Under the pieces are notes generated by a model. That model searched no databases. It had not been told where the DNA came from and worked only from the letters and a program-made list of their open reading frames with translations. Source: JBBAAW01 sp964574405 (lineage in GTDB: Bacteria > Patescibacteriota > WWE3 > UBA101185 > UBA10185). From it: a DNA stretch of 21,344 nt. Numbering within the stretch: position 1 is the stretch's first letter; every line of letters starts with the position of its first letter. This document shows positions 1 to 7,476 of the stretch, in pieces. The stretch is from contig CAZNNN010000009.1 of assembly GCA_964574405.1 (NCBI GenBank), forward strand, positions 1-21,344, given 5' to 3'. A program made the position numbers and the translations under genes.

Positions 1-143
1 CCCGCTTTTATTAGATCATCGTAGTCTCTTGGATTTCTTGAAATCCAGCTTTTAGAATCTTTACCTAAGCTGTAACCGGAACTACATACAGCGTTTTCTA
101 TATGGGCATCTAGTACCTCACCCCTATAGAAAATTTCTGCCAC
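1..143 (-). CDS. Partial unknown protein (C-terminus outside window)
   Basis: An open minus-strand frame enters from the window edge and reads as ordinary protein, including the stretches VAEIFYRGEVLDAHIENAV and SWISRNPRDYDDLIKAG. It stays open back to a TGA at 200-198 but has no ATG. I chose the GTG at 143-141; a TTG at 185-183 is also possible. A TATATA box at 175-170 could be its -10, divergent from the next gene. I do not recognise the family, and it runs off the window end, so size and domains cannot be judged. It could be a remnant rather than a live gene. Confidence 0.4.
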   Translation of the reverse strand, partial: MAEIFYRGEVLDAHIENAVCSSGYSLGKDSKSWISRNPRDYDDLIKA

Positions 144-189
144 GCCTTTTTTCTCACTTACATTTACTTTATATAGTAGTAGCAATTCG

Positions 190-226
190 TTGTGTAGTCA
201 TTACACAAGTGGTAAAGTGTATACAC
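190..226 (+). promoter_or_regulatory. Promoter with two palindromes (GTGTA half-sites)
   Basis: TTGTGT (190-195), a 17-bp spacer and TAAAGT (213-218) preceded by TG look like a sigma-70 promoter with an extended -10. Over it lie a perfect inverted repeat, TTGTGTA-N5-TACACAA (190-208), and a 10-bp palindrome, GTGTATACAC (217-226). That makes four GTGTA half-sites. The downstream protein ends in a ribbon-helix-helix-like domain, a fold that binds short palindromic half-sites, so autoregulation is a reasonable inference. Confidence 0.55.
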
Positions 227-228
227 AC

Positions 229-834
229 ATGAATGTTTGGTTTGGATGTACAACTTCGAAATTTGCGCTGTATAAAAAGTACTACTTTGCTATTCGCAAC
301 TATTTAATAGAGGCAGGTTGCATTGTTCTTTTTGATTGGTTAGAAGATGCCGACTCGTTTATAAAAGAACATCATGGAGAAAAGCGAAACATTAAATATG
401 TCTATAAACAAGTGATTGAGGCAATAGACAAAGCGGATTTTTCCGTTATTGAATATACAATTCCGAATTTTAGTTCCTCTCACCAGATAAATTACTCTTT
501 GCTAAAGAGAAAACACACTCTGGTGCTAAGACTCAAAAACGACAATGAAAATTTTGCAGACTCCTATTTAGAAGCGTTGGATTCACCATTATTGCATCTG
601 AAGTTTTATACGCAAGAAAGTTTTAAGGAAATAATCGACGAATTTATAAGCTACACAAGAATCGACCTTGGGACAAGCAGATATAACATTGTTTTAGACA
701 AAAAGCACAAATATTATCTGGACTGGTCGGCAAGCAAAAACAATAAAAGCCGCTCATTTATAATCAGAGAGGCGCTTGAGAAAACAATCAGCCAAGATTT
801 TGCCTACCTAAATTTTCTAAAGAAAAAGTGTTGA
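229..834 (+). CDS. Nucleoside 2-deoxyribosyltransferase-like protein with C-terminal RHH-like domain
   Basis: About 201 residues from the ATG at 229. I prefer this start because the only alternative, a TTG at 190, sits on the -35 box and inverted repeat. Residues ~1-140 have the layout of the nucleoside 2-deoxyribosyltransferase-like fold: an N-terminal FGCTTSKF strand and loop, then an acidic strand (ADFSVIEYTIP), then HQINYSLLKRKHTLVLRL, which matches the usual alanine/lysine helix followed by a hydrophobic strand. Residues ~155-190 (LDKKHKYYLDWSASK, then SRSFIIREALE) look like a ribbon-helix-helix DNA-binding domain. A sensor of nucleotide-like ligands fused to a DNA-binding tail is my inference; enzymatic activity is not shown. 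It converges on the ATPase gene with a 14-nt gap. Confidence 0.6.
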   Translation: MNVWFGCTTSKFALYKKYYFAIRNYLIEAGCIVLFDWLEDADSFIKEHHGEKRNIKYVYKQVIEAIDKADFSVIEYTIPNFSSSHQINYSLLKRKHTLVLRLKNDNENFADSYLEALDSPLLHLKFYTQESFKEIIDEFISYTRIDLGTSRYNIVLDKKHKYYLDWSASKNNKSRSFIIREALEKTISQDFAYLNFLKKKC

Positions 835-848
835 GTAGAGTAGGTTCG

Positions 849-2027
849 CTAAAAAAGGGCAGTGAGGAATTTTGAAGCAGAAATAATCCGCACACCTTGT
901 TCCAAATAGTCAACATCCGGCTCCATTACCACAACAAAAACCTTTTCCAATCCAAGCGCCTTTTTAAGGTACAATAATTCTCTGGAAACTTCTTTTTGAC
1001 CATACTTAGCTTCCACCGCAAACAACGGTTTTTGATCTATTGAAACCATAAAGTCAATCTCTCGCTCTTCTAAGTCGCGCACAAAATTAACTTCCGCATT
1101 ATAACCAAGGTTATCTTTTAGAAAATGCGCGTATTTTAAAAGATGGGAGGCAATAATATTTTCATACCTTGCGCCAGTATCTTCAACCTCGCTCCAATCC
1201 CACAGGTAAAGCTTGCCCATCTTCTTTAATGATTTAATTTTTTTACTAGCGTAAGGATAAATCCTGTAAGCATAGTAAAAATTTTCAAACACCTCTATCC
1301 AATGCCGAATGGTTTTAAAGCTTATTTGCAGATCTTGAGACAGCGTATTCATAGAAAGCAGGGAGCCAACCCTTGAGGGTAACATTTCCGAAAGATTCTG
1401 GAGGATTGAAACATCCTTTACCAAACTTATATCTCTAATATCCTCCTTAATAAGGCGTTCTTTTCTTTCCGAATGCCACCTTCTTAAGTTTTGTTCGCTT
1501 TTTTCTAAAAATATCTCTGGAAACCCCCCAAATTTAAAAAGCTCTTCTATTGTTTGTTGATTTTTAGGATTAGGATTGTGAAATTTTAGATCGATCGAGA
1601 GGTCATCAAAGGAATTATCTATCTCCAATACCTCTGCCAAACTTAATGGATGGAGCCTGTAATAGTGATATCTACCAAGTAAGGAATCTCCGCCTTTTCT
1701 GTAAAGATTTAATCTTGCGCTTCCTGCGGCAATAAATTTTGTGGTGTCCTTGTATGTGTCGTACATACCTTTTAAAAAATTCTTCCAGCCCCGGTATTTG
1801 TGAATTTCATCGTAGATTATTAGTTTGGTGTCTGCGGGAATTTGAGATGCTTTTATTTCTTTTTTATCTTTTGCAAAATCCCAATTATAATATTTAAAGG
1901 ACTTATCAAAATAATTTTCGCCGATATTTTTTGCCAGAGTAGTCTTGCCCACCTGTCTGGGTCCGCCTAATAGAACCATTTTGGTTTTTAGATCGTTGTG
2001 GATGTATTTTTCTAGATTTCTTTGCAT
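849..2027 (-). CDS. AAA_14/DUF4143 family ATPase (copy 1)
   Basis: 392 residues. The N-terminal AAA module has a Walker A (GGPRQVGKTT, residues 21-30), a Walker B ending in YDE (72-74) and a sensor-like AAGSARLNLYRKGGDSLLGR segment around 100-119. The C-terminal DUF4143 domain ends with EIDF (D325) and VEAK (E339, K341), the D-x13-E-x-K spacing of a PD-(D/E)xK nuclease-like fold. The family is widespread in bacteria and archaea, has no established cellular role, and is often scattered as accessory genes. AGGA lies just upstream of the ATG, and a TGG-TATAAT extended -10 is at 2050-2045. A second family member is at 12772-13908; the two are clearly different sequences, so this is not a recent duplication. 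Confidence 0.9.
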   Translation of the reverse strand: MQRNLEKYIHNDLKTKMVLLGGPRQVGKTTLAKNIGENYFDKSFKYYNWDFAKDKKEIKASQIPADTKLIIYDEIHKYRGWKNFLKGMYDTYKDTTKFIAAGSARLNLYRKGGDSLLGRYHYYRLHPLSLAEVLEIDNSFDDLSIDLKFHNPNPKNQQTIEELFKFGGFPEIFLEKSEQNLRRWHSERKERLIKEDIRDISLVKDVSILQNLSEMLPSRVGSLLSMNTLSQDLQISFKTIRHWIEVFENFYYAYRIYPYASKKIKSLKKMGKLYLWDWSEVEDTGARYENIIASHLLKYAHFLKDNLGYNAEVNFVRDLEEREIDFMVSIDQKPLFAVEAKYGQKEVSRELLYLKKALGLEKVFVVVMEPDVDYLEQGVRIISASKFLTALF

Positions 2028-2036
2028 AAGTTTCCT

Positions 2037-2103
2037 ACCTAAAGATTATACCATACTCCAATCTTTAGGTGGAAAGATTGGACGACACTCCAATCTTTAG
2101 GTG
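2037..2103 (-). promoter_or_regulatory. Promoter and repeat array of DUF4143 ATPase copy 1
   Basis: On the minus strand the 17-bp unit CACCTAAAGATTGGAGT occurs twice, exactly (2103-2087 and 2071-2055). Between them is an inverted CCAATCTTT (2081-2073), and after them an inverted AATCTTTAGGT (2047-2037). The extended -10 (TGGTATAAT, TATAAT at 2050-2045) lies between the last direct and inverted half-sites, so anything bound here would cover the promoter. This has the layout of a multi-site operator. Confidence 0.65.
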
Positions 2104-2149
2104 TTTGGGAAAGGCGGATTTTTATGCGAAAAAATGGTAAAATACGCAT

Positions 2150-2344
2150 ATGTACAATTGGTCAACCGATACCACAAAGCTAAAGAAAACCCCCGCCAAA
2201 TATACTAAATGGAAGCTTGAGCAAATGATAAATTACGGACTCGACGGAGAAAAGTTAAAAGAGACGGAGTTAAGAAAACATTTTCCTAGCCTAAACATTG
2301 ATCCAGATAAGCGGGCGTTTTTAAAAAGAATACTGTCGCTATGA
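2150..2344 (+). CDS. Small conserved-looking protein, unknown function
   Basis: 64 residues, basic and soluble, opening MYNWSTDTTKLKK and with a predicted helical core (WKLEQMINYGLDGEKL, ELRKHFPSLNI). From memory, similar 60-70 residue proteins starting with this MYNWSTD-like motif occur in other CPR genomes, but I cannot verify that here. It has an extended -10, TGGTAAAAT (TAAAAT at 2138-2143), 6 nt before the ATG and no Shine-Dalgarno, suggesting a leaderless transcript. It sits between the ATPase (divergent) and metG (same strand, 37-nt gap). No function is inferred. Confidence 0.65.
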   Translation: MYNWSTDTTKLKKTPAKYTKWKLEQMINYGLDGEKLKETELRKHFPSLNIDPDKRAFLKRILSL

Positions 2345-2381
2345 AAGGAAAAAGTTGTTGAGTAGCGTATAATTAGTCATT

Positions 2382-3797
2382 ATGAAAAATAAAGTTTTTA
2401 TTACAACAGCCATAGATTACACCAACGATGTTATTCACATTGGGCATGCGTACCAGAAAATACTGGCAGACTGTGTAGCGCGTTTTTACAGGGAAAAAAT
2501 CGGTAAGGAGAATGTTCTTTTATTAACTGGTACAGATGAGTACGGTCAAAAAGTTTACAATTGCGTTAAAAAAGAAGGTAGGCAGCTTAAGGATTTTGTA
2601 GATGAAATTTCCTTGGCAGATAAGATTCAGCAAGATGCGCTAAACATATCGTATGATAGGTTTATTAGGACTACTGATCCCGATCATGAAGCAGAAGCAA
2701 AGGATTTTTTTGCCAAGTCGTACAATAACGGCTACATCTATAAAGGCATTTACAAGGGGCTGTATTGCGAGGGTTGCGAGGAATTTTTAAAAGAAAAAGA
2801 TCTAGTGGATGAAAAGTGTGAGTATCATCCAACAAGGGACATTCAGGTTATTGAAGATGAGAATTATTTTTTTAAATGGACGGAGTTTAAAGATTTTCTA
2901 ACCAACCTATTTGAACAAAATAAGAAATTTGTTTTGCCCGAGTCGCGCTATAAAGAAATGAAAGCTTTTATAGACGGAATTGAAGATATTCCTGTAACAA
3001 GGCGCAAGGAACGACTACCTTGGGGGATTGAAACCACCGTGGACTCAGATCATGTTTTGTGGGTTTGGTTTGATGCCTTAATAAATTACCTAACCTTTGG
3101 TAAAGAGAAAGGTTTTTGGGACAACACTACAAAAATTATTCATTTCCTTGGTAAGGATAACGCCAGAATGCATGCGTTGCTATGGCCAGCAATGCTTGAA
3201 TCCGCAGGGTACAGAGTTCCAACTACTATTTATGTAAACGCCTTTTTAAGTCTTAACGGTAAAAAAATAAGTAAAAGTTTGGGAAATATCATAAGACCAT
3301 CCGATTTGGTGGAAAAATACGGTGTGGATGTGATTAGGTATTATCTTTTGCGGTATGGTCCAATTTTGGAAGACGCAGATTTTTCGGAAGATCGACTTAA
3401 AGAAGTTTATAACGCGGATTTGGCTAATGGACTTGGTAATTTGATAGCCCGGGTGGCAAAGTTATGTGATAAATGGGTTGTGTGGATTAATAGGACTGCT
3501 GATATTGATTGGGGTGGGGAATGGGCAAAGCCGATTGACGAATTTAGGGTCGATCTAATTTTGCAAAACATTTGGGAACAAATTAAAAGTGTGGACAAAC
3601 ACATTAACGAAAACGAACCATGGAAAATTACCGAGGAGGCAAAAGCGCGAGAGGTGCTAACTTGGGAAGCAGGACAGGTTTTGGAGATTGGAAAAAAACT
3701 TATTTCTTTTATGCCTGCAACAAGTAAGAAAATTATAAACCAGTTTTTAACCCAGCCTATTAAAAGTGAGACATCGCTTTTCCCCCGCCTATGTTAA
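2382..3797 (+). CDS. metG: Methionyl-tRNA synthetase
   Basis: 471 residues; charges tRNA-Met in the cytoplasm. The class I signatures are visible: HIGH at residues 19-22 in DVIHIGHAY, and KISKS at 295-299 in place of KMSKS. The connective domain has one zinc knuckle, C129-x2-C132-x13-C146-x2-H149, where the last ligand is His rather than Cys. The anticodon-binding helical domain follows, and the protein ends at LFPRLC with no C-terminal EMAP/tRNA-binding domain. TATAAT (2368-2373) lies 8 nt before the ATG and there is no Shine-Dalgarno, so leaderless translation is likely. The last codons overlap the tatD remnant in another frame. Confidence 0.95.
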   Translation: MKNKVFITTAIDYTNDVIHIGHAYQKILADCVARFYREKIGKENVLLLTGTDEYGQKVYNCVKKEGRQLKDFVDEISLADKIQQDALNISYDRFIRTTDPDHEAEAKDFFAKSYNNGYIYKGIYKGLYCEGCEEFLKEKDLVDEKCEYHPTRDIQVIEDENYFFKWTEFKDFLTNLFEQNKKFVLPESRYKEMKAFIDGIEDIPVTRRKERLPWGIETTVDSDHVLWVWFDALINYLTFGKEKGFWDNTTKIIHFLGKDNARMHALLWPAMLESAGYRVPTTIYVNAFLSLNGKKISKSLGNIIRPSDLVEKYGVDVIRYYLLRYGPILEDADFSEDRLKEVYNADLANGLGNLIARVAKLCDKWVVWINRTADIDWGGEWAKPIDEFRVDLILQNIWEQIKSVDKHINENEPWKITEEAKAREVLTWEAGQVLEIGKKLISFMPATSKKIINQFLTQPIKSETSLFPRLC

Positions 3798-3900
3798 AAT
3801 GGTGGGACAAAAAGTGGCGGAAGTACGGGGAGTAAGCCTTGAGGAAGTTGCCAGGCAAACCCACGCTAACACCTACCGACTTTTTGCTTTAGAAGCTTAA
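3784..3900 (+). pseudogene. tatD: tatD remnant (C-terminal ~38 codons)
   Basis: The frame reads P-A-Y-V-K-M-V-G-Q-K, then VAEVRGVSLEEVARQTHANT, then Y-R-L-F-A-L-E-A-stop. This is the C-terminal signature of TatD-family metal-dependent DNases: the family has N-E-P-x-Y-V before a VAE-(L/I/V)-(R/K)-G-(V/I)-S-(L/P)-E-E helix, then T-x-x-N-x-x-R-L-F. The catalytic TIM-barrel (~220 residues) is absent. The match begins inside the last codons of metG in a different frame. metG and tatD are adjacent in many bacteria, so an internal deletion joining metG's end to tatD's tail is the simplest reading. An ATG at 3799 could express a 33-residue peptide, but nothing suggests it does. Confidence 0.75.
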
Positions 3901-3903
3901 GAT

Positions 3904-5463
3904 ATGCAAGATACTCAAAAAAATAATAGGAATGACGCTATGCTACAACGCGTATTAGAGATTATTCCGGGTGTTCTCACTTGGGGACTTATTTTTTCCC
4001 CCATTTGGTTGGGAATTTTATATCCGGAACTGGTAATTTACCTCCTTACTTTTCTTTCCGTATACTGGGCATACTTAGCAGTAAAGCATTTTAGAGGGTT
4101 GTATATTGGCTATAAGAAACATAAAGCGGAGCTAGCAGTGGACTGGTGGGAGGAGTGCTTAAAGCTTTCTACCGACTGGGAAAAACTTCCCGATCCCCCA
4201 ACCCTACCGGAGAATTTAAATTCCACGGTGCATTTTTTACTTATCCCCACCTGTAACGAACCCGCGGATGTGATTAAAAATTCTATTGACAGCATTTTTG
4301 GTCAAACCATGCCCCACAGCCAAATTTTATTAGTATGTGCTGTGGAAGAAAGGAATTCCGTGAGAATTCTGCACGACATAGATACAGCAATTGGGGATCG
4401 CAAAAAAGATTTATACGGTTTTTACGCTTTTGTACATCCCGCGGGTATAGCTGGTGAAGCTAAAGGTGTTGGTGGGGCAAATAGAACCTGGGCAGCCAAG
4501 CATGCCGTAGCTGAACTTATAAAACAAAATATTACAATAAAGAACTTTATTTTTAGTACCATTGATGGCGATCATGTGATGTACCCTCAATATCTAGCTA
4601 GACTTACGCACCTTTATCTTTCCACCGACAAACGCAACAACCATTTTTACTCCACTGCCGTTCATCTTTTTAGCAATAATTATTGGAAAGTACCCACCGT
4701 GATGCGTATTGAGGCGTCGTCCGTAATTTTAGCCACACTTTCCAATTGGATTTCAGGCATACCTCAAACTAGAGAAACCTTTTCTGCTTACGGCTCGTCT
4801 CTCCAAACATTAATTGACGCAGATTATTGGGATGTAGTTTTGGGAATAGATGATACAGTTTTTTACTGGCGGGCTTTCTTTGCTAGAAATGGCGATTTTA
4901 CGGGAGTTTGTCATTTTATTCCATATGCGGCGGATGCGGTAGAGGGCACTAGTTACATTAATTCCTACAAAAGTTTGTACAAACAACTATTAAGATGGGG
5001 TTGGGGAGTAGTGGTATTTCCGCTTTCCATGAAGGGTTTTATTAAGCACAAAGATATTCCACTAGGCAAAAAACTTCTCTGGATCTATACTCAATTTAAG
5101 AACAAAACACTTTTGGTGAGCATAGTATTTTTAGTTACTTTTGGTTTTTATATTCTTACCGCCACCAATAAATACATTAAACAATCAAATTTTGCATACA
5201 GCTTGCCTTATTCTATTAGTATCATGCTATCTTCAATTTTGGTTTTAATTGTGCCCATTACCATGTTAAAAATTAAAATTGTGGGTGGTATTCCAAAAGC
5301 CTTACCTTGGTGGCGAAAAGCCATGTTTTTGATGGAAGGTCCTTTAATTGTGATTAATCTTTTAACTTTTTCCTTTTTTCCTTTTTTGGAAGCGCAAACT
5401 AGAATGTTGTTAGGCAAAAAAATGAAAGACCTGTATTTTACGCCCAAGATGGCAAGGAATTGA
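3904..5463 (+). CDS. Membrane GT2 glycosyltransferase (cellulose synthase-like)
   Basis: 519 residues. Two N-terminal membrane spans (~18-60) are followed by a cytoplasmic GT-A domain with LIPTCNEPADVIKNSIDSI, a GEAKGVGGANRTWAA segment, a DxD-type metal site (D221-G-D223) and the Q-x-x-R-W processivity motif (Q361-LL-R364-W365). Three or four C-terminal spans then form the likely translocation channel. This order is typical of processive BcsA/hyaluronan-synthase-like enzymes; donor and product cannot be read from the sequence. An ATG at 3940 preceded by AGGA is an alternative start. The next gene starts 1 nt after the stop, so the two are probably translationally coupled. The substrate is probably an envelope polysaccharide, given the neighbours. 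Confidence 0.85.
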   Translation: MQDTQKNNRNDAMLQRVLEIIPGVLTWGLIFSPIWLGILYPELVIYLLTFLSVYWAYLAVKHFRGLYIGYKKHKAELAVDWWEECLKLSTDWEKLPDPPTLPENLNSTVHFLLIPTCNEPADVIKNSIDSIFGQTMPHSQILLVCAVEERNSVRILHDIDTAIGDRKKDLYGFYAFVHPAGIAGEAKGVGGANRTWAAKHAVAELIKQNITIKNFIFSTIDGDHVMYPQYLARLTHLYLSTDKRNNHFYSTAVHLFSNNYWKVPTVMRIEASSVILATLSNWISGIPQTRETFSAYGSSLQTLIDADYWDVVLGIDDTVFYWRAFFARNGDFTGVCHFIPYAADAVEGTSYINSYKSLYKQLLRWGWGVVVFPLSMKGFIKHKDIPLGKKLLWIYTQFKNKTLLVSIVFLVTFGFYILTATNKYIKQSNFAYSLPYSISIMLSSILVLIVPITMLKIKIVGGIPKALPWWRKAMFLMEGPLIVINLLTFSFFPFLEAQTRMLLGKKMKDLYFTPKMARN

Positions 5464-5464
5464 T

Positions 5465-7027
5465 ATGAAGCTTCCGTTTAACCTAAAGTCTAAAAAGAGC
5501 ATAGAGAAAATAGAGGCTATTACGCGCACTCTGGAGAAGTATTTTAACCGTGGACTTGAAGATAAGGACCTCCACCTGCGGATTTTTGCCGTTTTACCTT
5601 TATTAGCTTGTATCGCCCTTTCGTTTTACGCTTTTGGTAGTTTTAATACACAAATTCCTCTTTGGTATACCAAACCTTGGGGGGAGCAAATTCTTACGGC
5701 AAAGATTAACATTTTTATAATTCCCATTATCGCCACCTTTTTTACCGCCTCGGCCTTTGTTTTAGCCTATTTCTGCAAGAAATTTTACTTTACTTACCTT
5801 TCCCAAATTCTCTTGTACAGCGCCATCATTTTTAACATCGGTTTTTTAATGTGCGTAGCACGCATTAGCTATATTTCCTCTCAAACCCCACTTGCTCTGG
5901 TAAATATTAATCCGCAAACCCAAAGCCTTATTACACTACTTATTACGGGTTTCATATTGTCCTACCTAATTCTTCCCAAATTTATTACCTGGGCATTTAA
6001 AAAGAACTTAGTTACAGATCCTACCGTGCATAAACATCCGGGTATGATTTTAGCTAAGCCCTCCGCTCGTGGTGGGGGTTTTGTTTTTTCCGTCCTCCTA
6101 TCTGTAGCATCATTATTATTGTTAGAAAGAACTGCCGTAACAGTAGGAATTGCACTTTCCGTCTTCTTGTGCGGACTAATAGGTTTATTGGACGACTTTC
6201 AGAACACGCACCCTGCTTCAAAACTCCGCGCTCTAGAAAACCCCACCATCCGACTTCTACTTTTTTTACCTTTACCAGTGATTGTTATGATGGCGTTTGG
6301 GGTTGTTTCAGGCTACATTAATAATCCTTTTGATGGCTATATCTCTCTTACCAACCTATCCTTTAACCTTGCAGGTAAGCTCATAACCCCTCTGCCTTAC
6401 CTTTTTACTTTAGTTTGGACTTTAGCCATTATGAACATGATTTCTTGGTCCAACGGCGTAGATGGGCAGTTTGGAGGTGTGGCAGGTATTTCCATTTTAA
6501 TTATTGGCATTTTAGCCCTACGACTTGTGGATGCAGAACCCGCCCAGCTTAATACGGCAAAACTGGCGTTTTTGGGTGCAGGTATGGCTTTTGGCTTTAT
6601 TCCGCGAACTTGGCATCCCAGCAAGATCATGTGGGGCTTTGGCGCGGTTTCTGTGGGACTGCTACTTTCATCCCTCTCCATTGTGTCCCGAGCTAAAGTG
6701 GCAACAGCCATTATGGTTATTATGATCCCATTTTTAGACGGTGTTATTACCTTTTTTAGACGACTGTTACAAAAGAAAAATCCATTAAAAGGCGACAGAG
6801 GTCATCTGCACCATCTACTTCTTGCCCGGGGCTGGAGTCCGCAAAAGGTAGCCATATTTTATTGGGTGGCTACAACCCTTTTTGGCATTATTGGACTTGT
6901 ATCTGCTGAAAGATCCTCCGCGCTAATTACTTTAACTTTGGGGGGTTTAGTAGCGACGGTAATTATTGGTTTAAATATTAAAAAGTCGAAAGAAGAAGAC
7001 ATACCGCCACAATCACCACTTGTGTAA
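5465..7027 (+). CDS. WecA/MraY-family polyprenyl-phosphate phosphosugar transferase with extra N-terminal membrane domain
   Basis: 520 residues, very hydrophobic. The C-terminal ~350 residues carry the family's conserved sites: D243-D244 in GLLDDFQN, N330-G-V-D333-G, and the cytoplasmic HLHHLL motif (H447-L-H449-H450), which is typical of WecA/TagO-type GlcNAc-1-P transferases rather than MraY. Family role: transfer of a sugar-1-phosphate to undecaprenyl phosphate to start a lipid-linked glycan. The first ~150 residues are not part of this family: a basic helix and three membrane spans including the motif IPLWYTKPWGEQ. From memory, that P-L-x-Y-x-x-P-W-G-E-x-Q motif appears in stand-alone small CPR membrane proteins, so this looks like a fusion. 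The 3' end overlaps the convergent 6978-7442 gene by 50 bp. Confidence 0.88.
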   Translation: MKLPFNLKSKKSIEKIEAITRTLEKYFNRGLEDKDLHLRIFAVLPLLACIALSFYAFGSFNTQIPLWYTKPWGEQILTAKINIFIIPIIATFFTASAFVLAYFCKKFYFTYLSQILLYSAIIFNIGFLMCVARISYISSQTPLALVNINPQTQSLITLLITGFILSYLILPKFITWAFKKNLVTDPTVHKHPGMILAKPSARGGGFVFSVLLSVASLLLLERTAVTVGIALSVFLCGLIGLLDDFQNTHPASKLRALENPTIRLLLFLPLPVIVMMAFGVVSGYINNPFDGYISLTNLSFNLAGKLITPLPYLFTLVWTLAIMNMISWSNGVDGQFGGVAGISILIIGILALRLVDAEPAQLNTAKLAFLGAGMAFGFIPRTWHPSKIMWGFGAVSVGLLLSSLSIVSRAKVATAIMVIMIPFLDGVITFFRRLLQKKNPLKGDRGHLHHLLLARGWSPQKVAIFYWVATTLFGIIGLVSAERSSALITLTLGGLVATVIIGLNIKKSKEEDIPPQSPLV

Positions 7028-7442
7028 GGATACCCCAAGGGAGCGGAGCTTGAGTTTGCAGTTTCTTTTGAACTTGGGTTAGTTTTTCCACCCAGTTATA
7101 TTTTGTATCGGTAAAAATGTGGGGGGTTTCTAGGGCGTCTGGTAAAACGGAGGCTATCCCACACAAAAAGTATCTTATGGCTAAAGAAGGATCGTTTTTT
7201 AACCACAAAGCATAAAGGGTAAAAGTTAAGCCCACGGCAATGCCTAATCCAAAATCTGCCATTACAGCCACGGGTCGCCAGCCTGTAAGCCGCTTTTCTT
7301 TGGAGGTATTGGAATAAAAATCCCAGTGTGGCACTTTGTCGCCCAAAAAATGCAAGACGAGCGACAGGGGAACTGCTATTAAAGGGTTTGGTATCACCTT
7401 GGCAACTGCCAAGCCTACAAAAACATGTGGCGTAAGAAGCAT
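6978..7442 (-). CDS. Small integral membrane protein, YdjM/DUF457-like
   Basis: 154 residues with about four membrane spans. The N-terminal pattern MLLTPHVFVGLAVA, then LHFLGDKVPHWDF with H31, D35, H39 and D41, resembles the start of YdjM/DUF457-type 'metal-dependent hydrolase' membrane proteins; a second acidic/His cluster (LPDALETPH) follows. No activity is established for these. The promoter is a TGG-TATAAT extended -10 (7455-7450), 7 nt before the ATG with no Shine-Dalgarno. It is divergent from ubiA with only 34 bp between the start codons. The real tail extends into the 3' end of the WecA-like gene. Confidence 0.7.
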   Translation of the reverse strand: MLLTPHVFVGLAVAKVIPNPLIAVPLSLVLHFLGDKVPHWDFYSNTSKEKRLTGWRPVAVMADFGLGIAVGLTFTLYALWLKNDPSLAIRYFLCGIASVLPDALETPHIFTDTKYNWVEKLTQVQKKLQTQAPLPWGILTQVVIVAVCLLLSTF

Positions 7443-7449
7443 GGATTAA

Positions 7450-7470
7450 ATTATACCACCCTGATAGAAT
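7450..7470. promoter_or_regulatory. Back-to-back -10 boxes for divergent leaderless genes
   Basis: On the minus strand TGG-TATAAT (TATAAT 7455-7450) serves the 6978-7442 gene; on the plus strand TGA-TAGAAT (TAGAAT 7465-7470) serves the UbiA-family gene. Both are extended -10 elements, 6-7 nt from their start codons. Any -35 contact would lie inside the opposite gene. The region between the two start codons is 34 bp. Confidence 0.55.
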
Positions 7471-7476
7471 AAGCTC

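Noticed and set aside
190..228. TTG start of the NDT-like protein at 190, adding 13 N-terminal residues
   Set aside because: The TTG lies on the inferred -35 box and inverted repeat; the ATG at 229 starts the recognisable domain.
5461..5463. UGA recoding as glycine (Gracilibacteria/Absconditabacteria code)
   Set aside because: TGA ends several well-delimited genes, for example the GT2 gene, and no in-frame TGA interrupts conserved domains.
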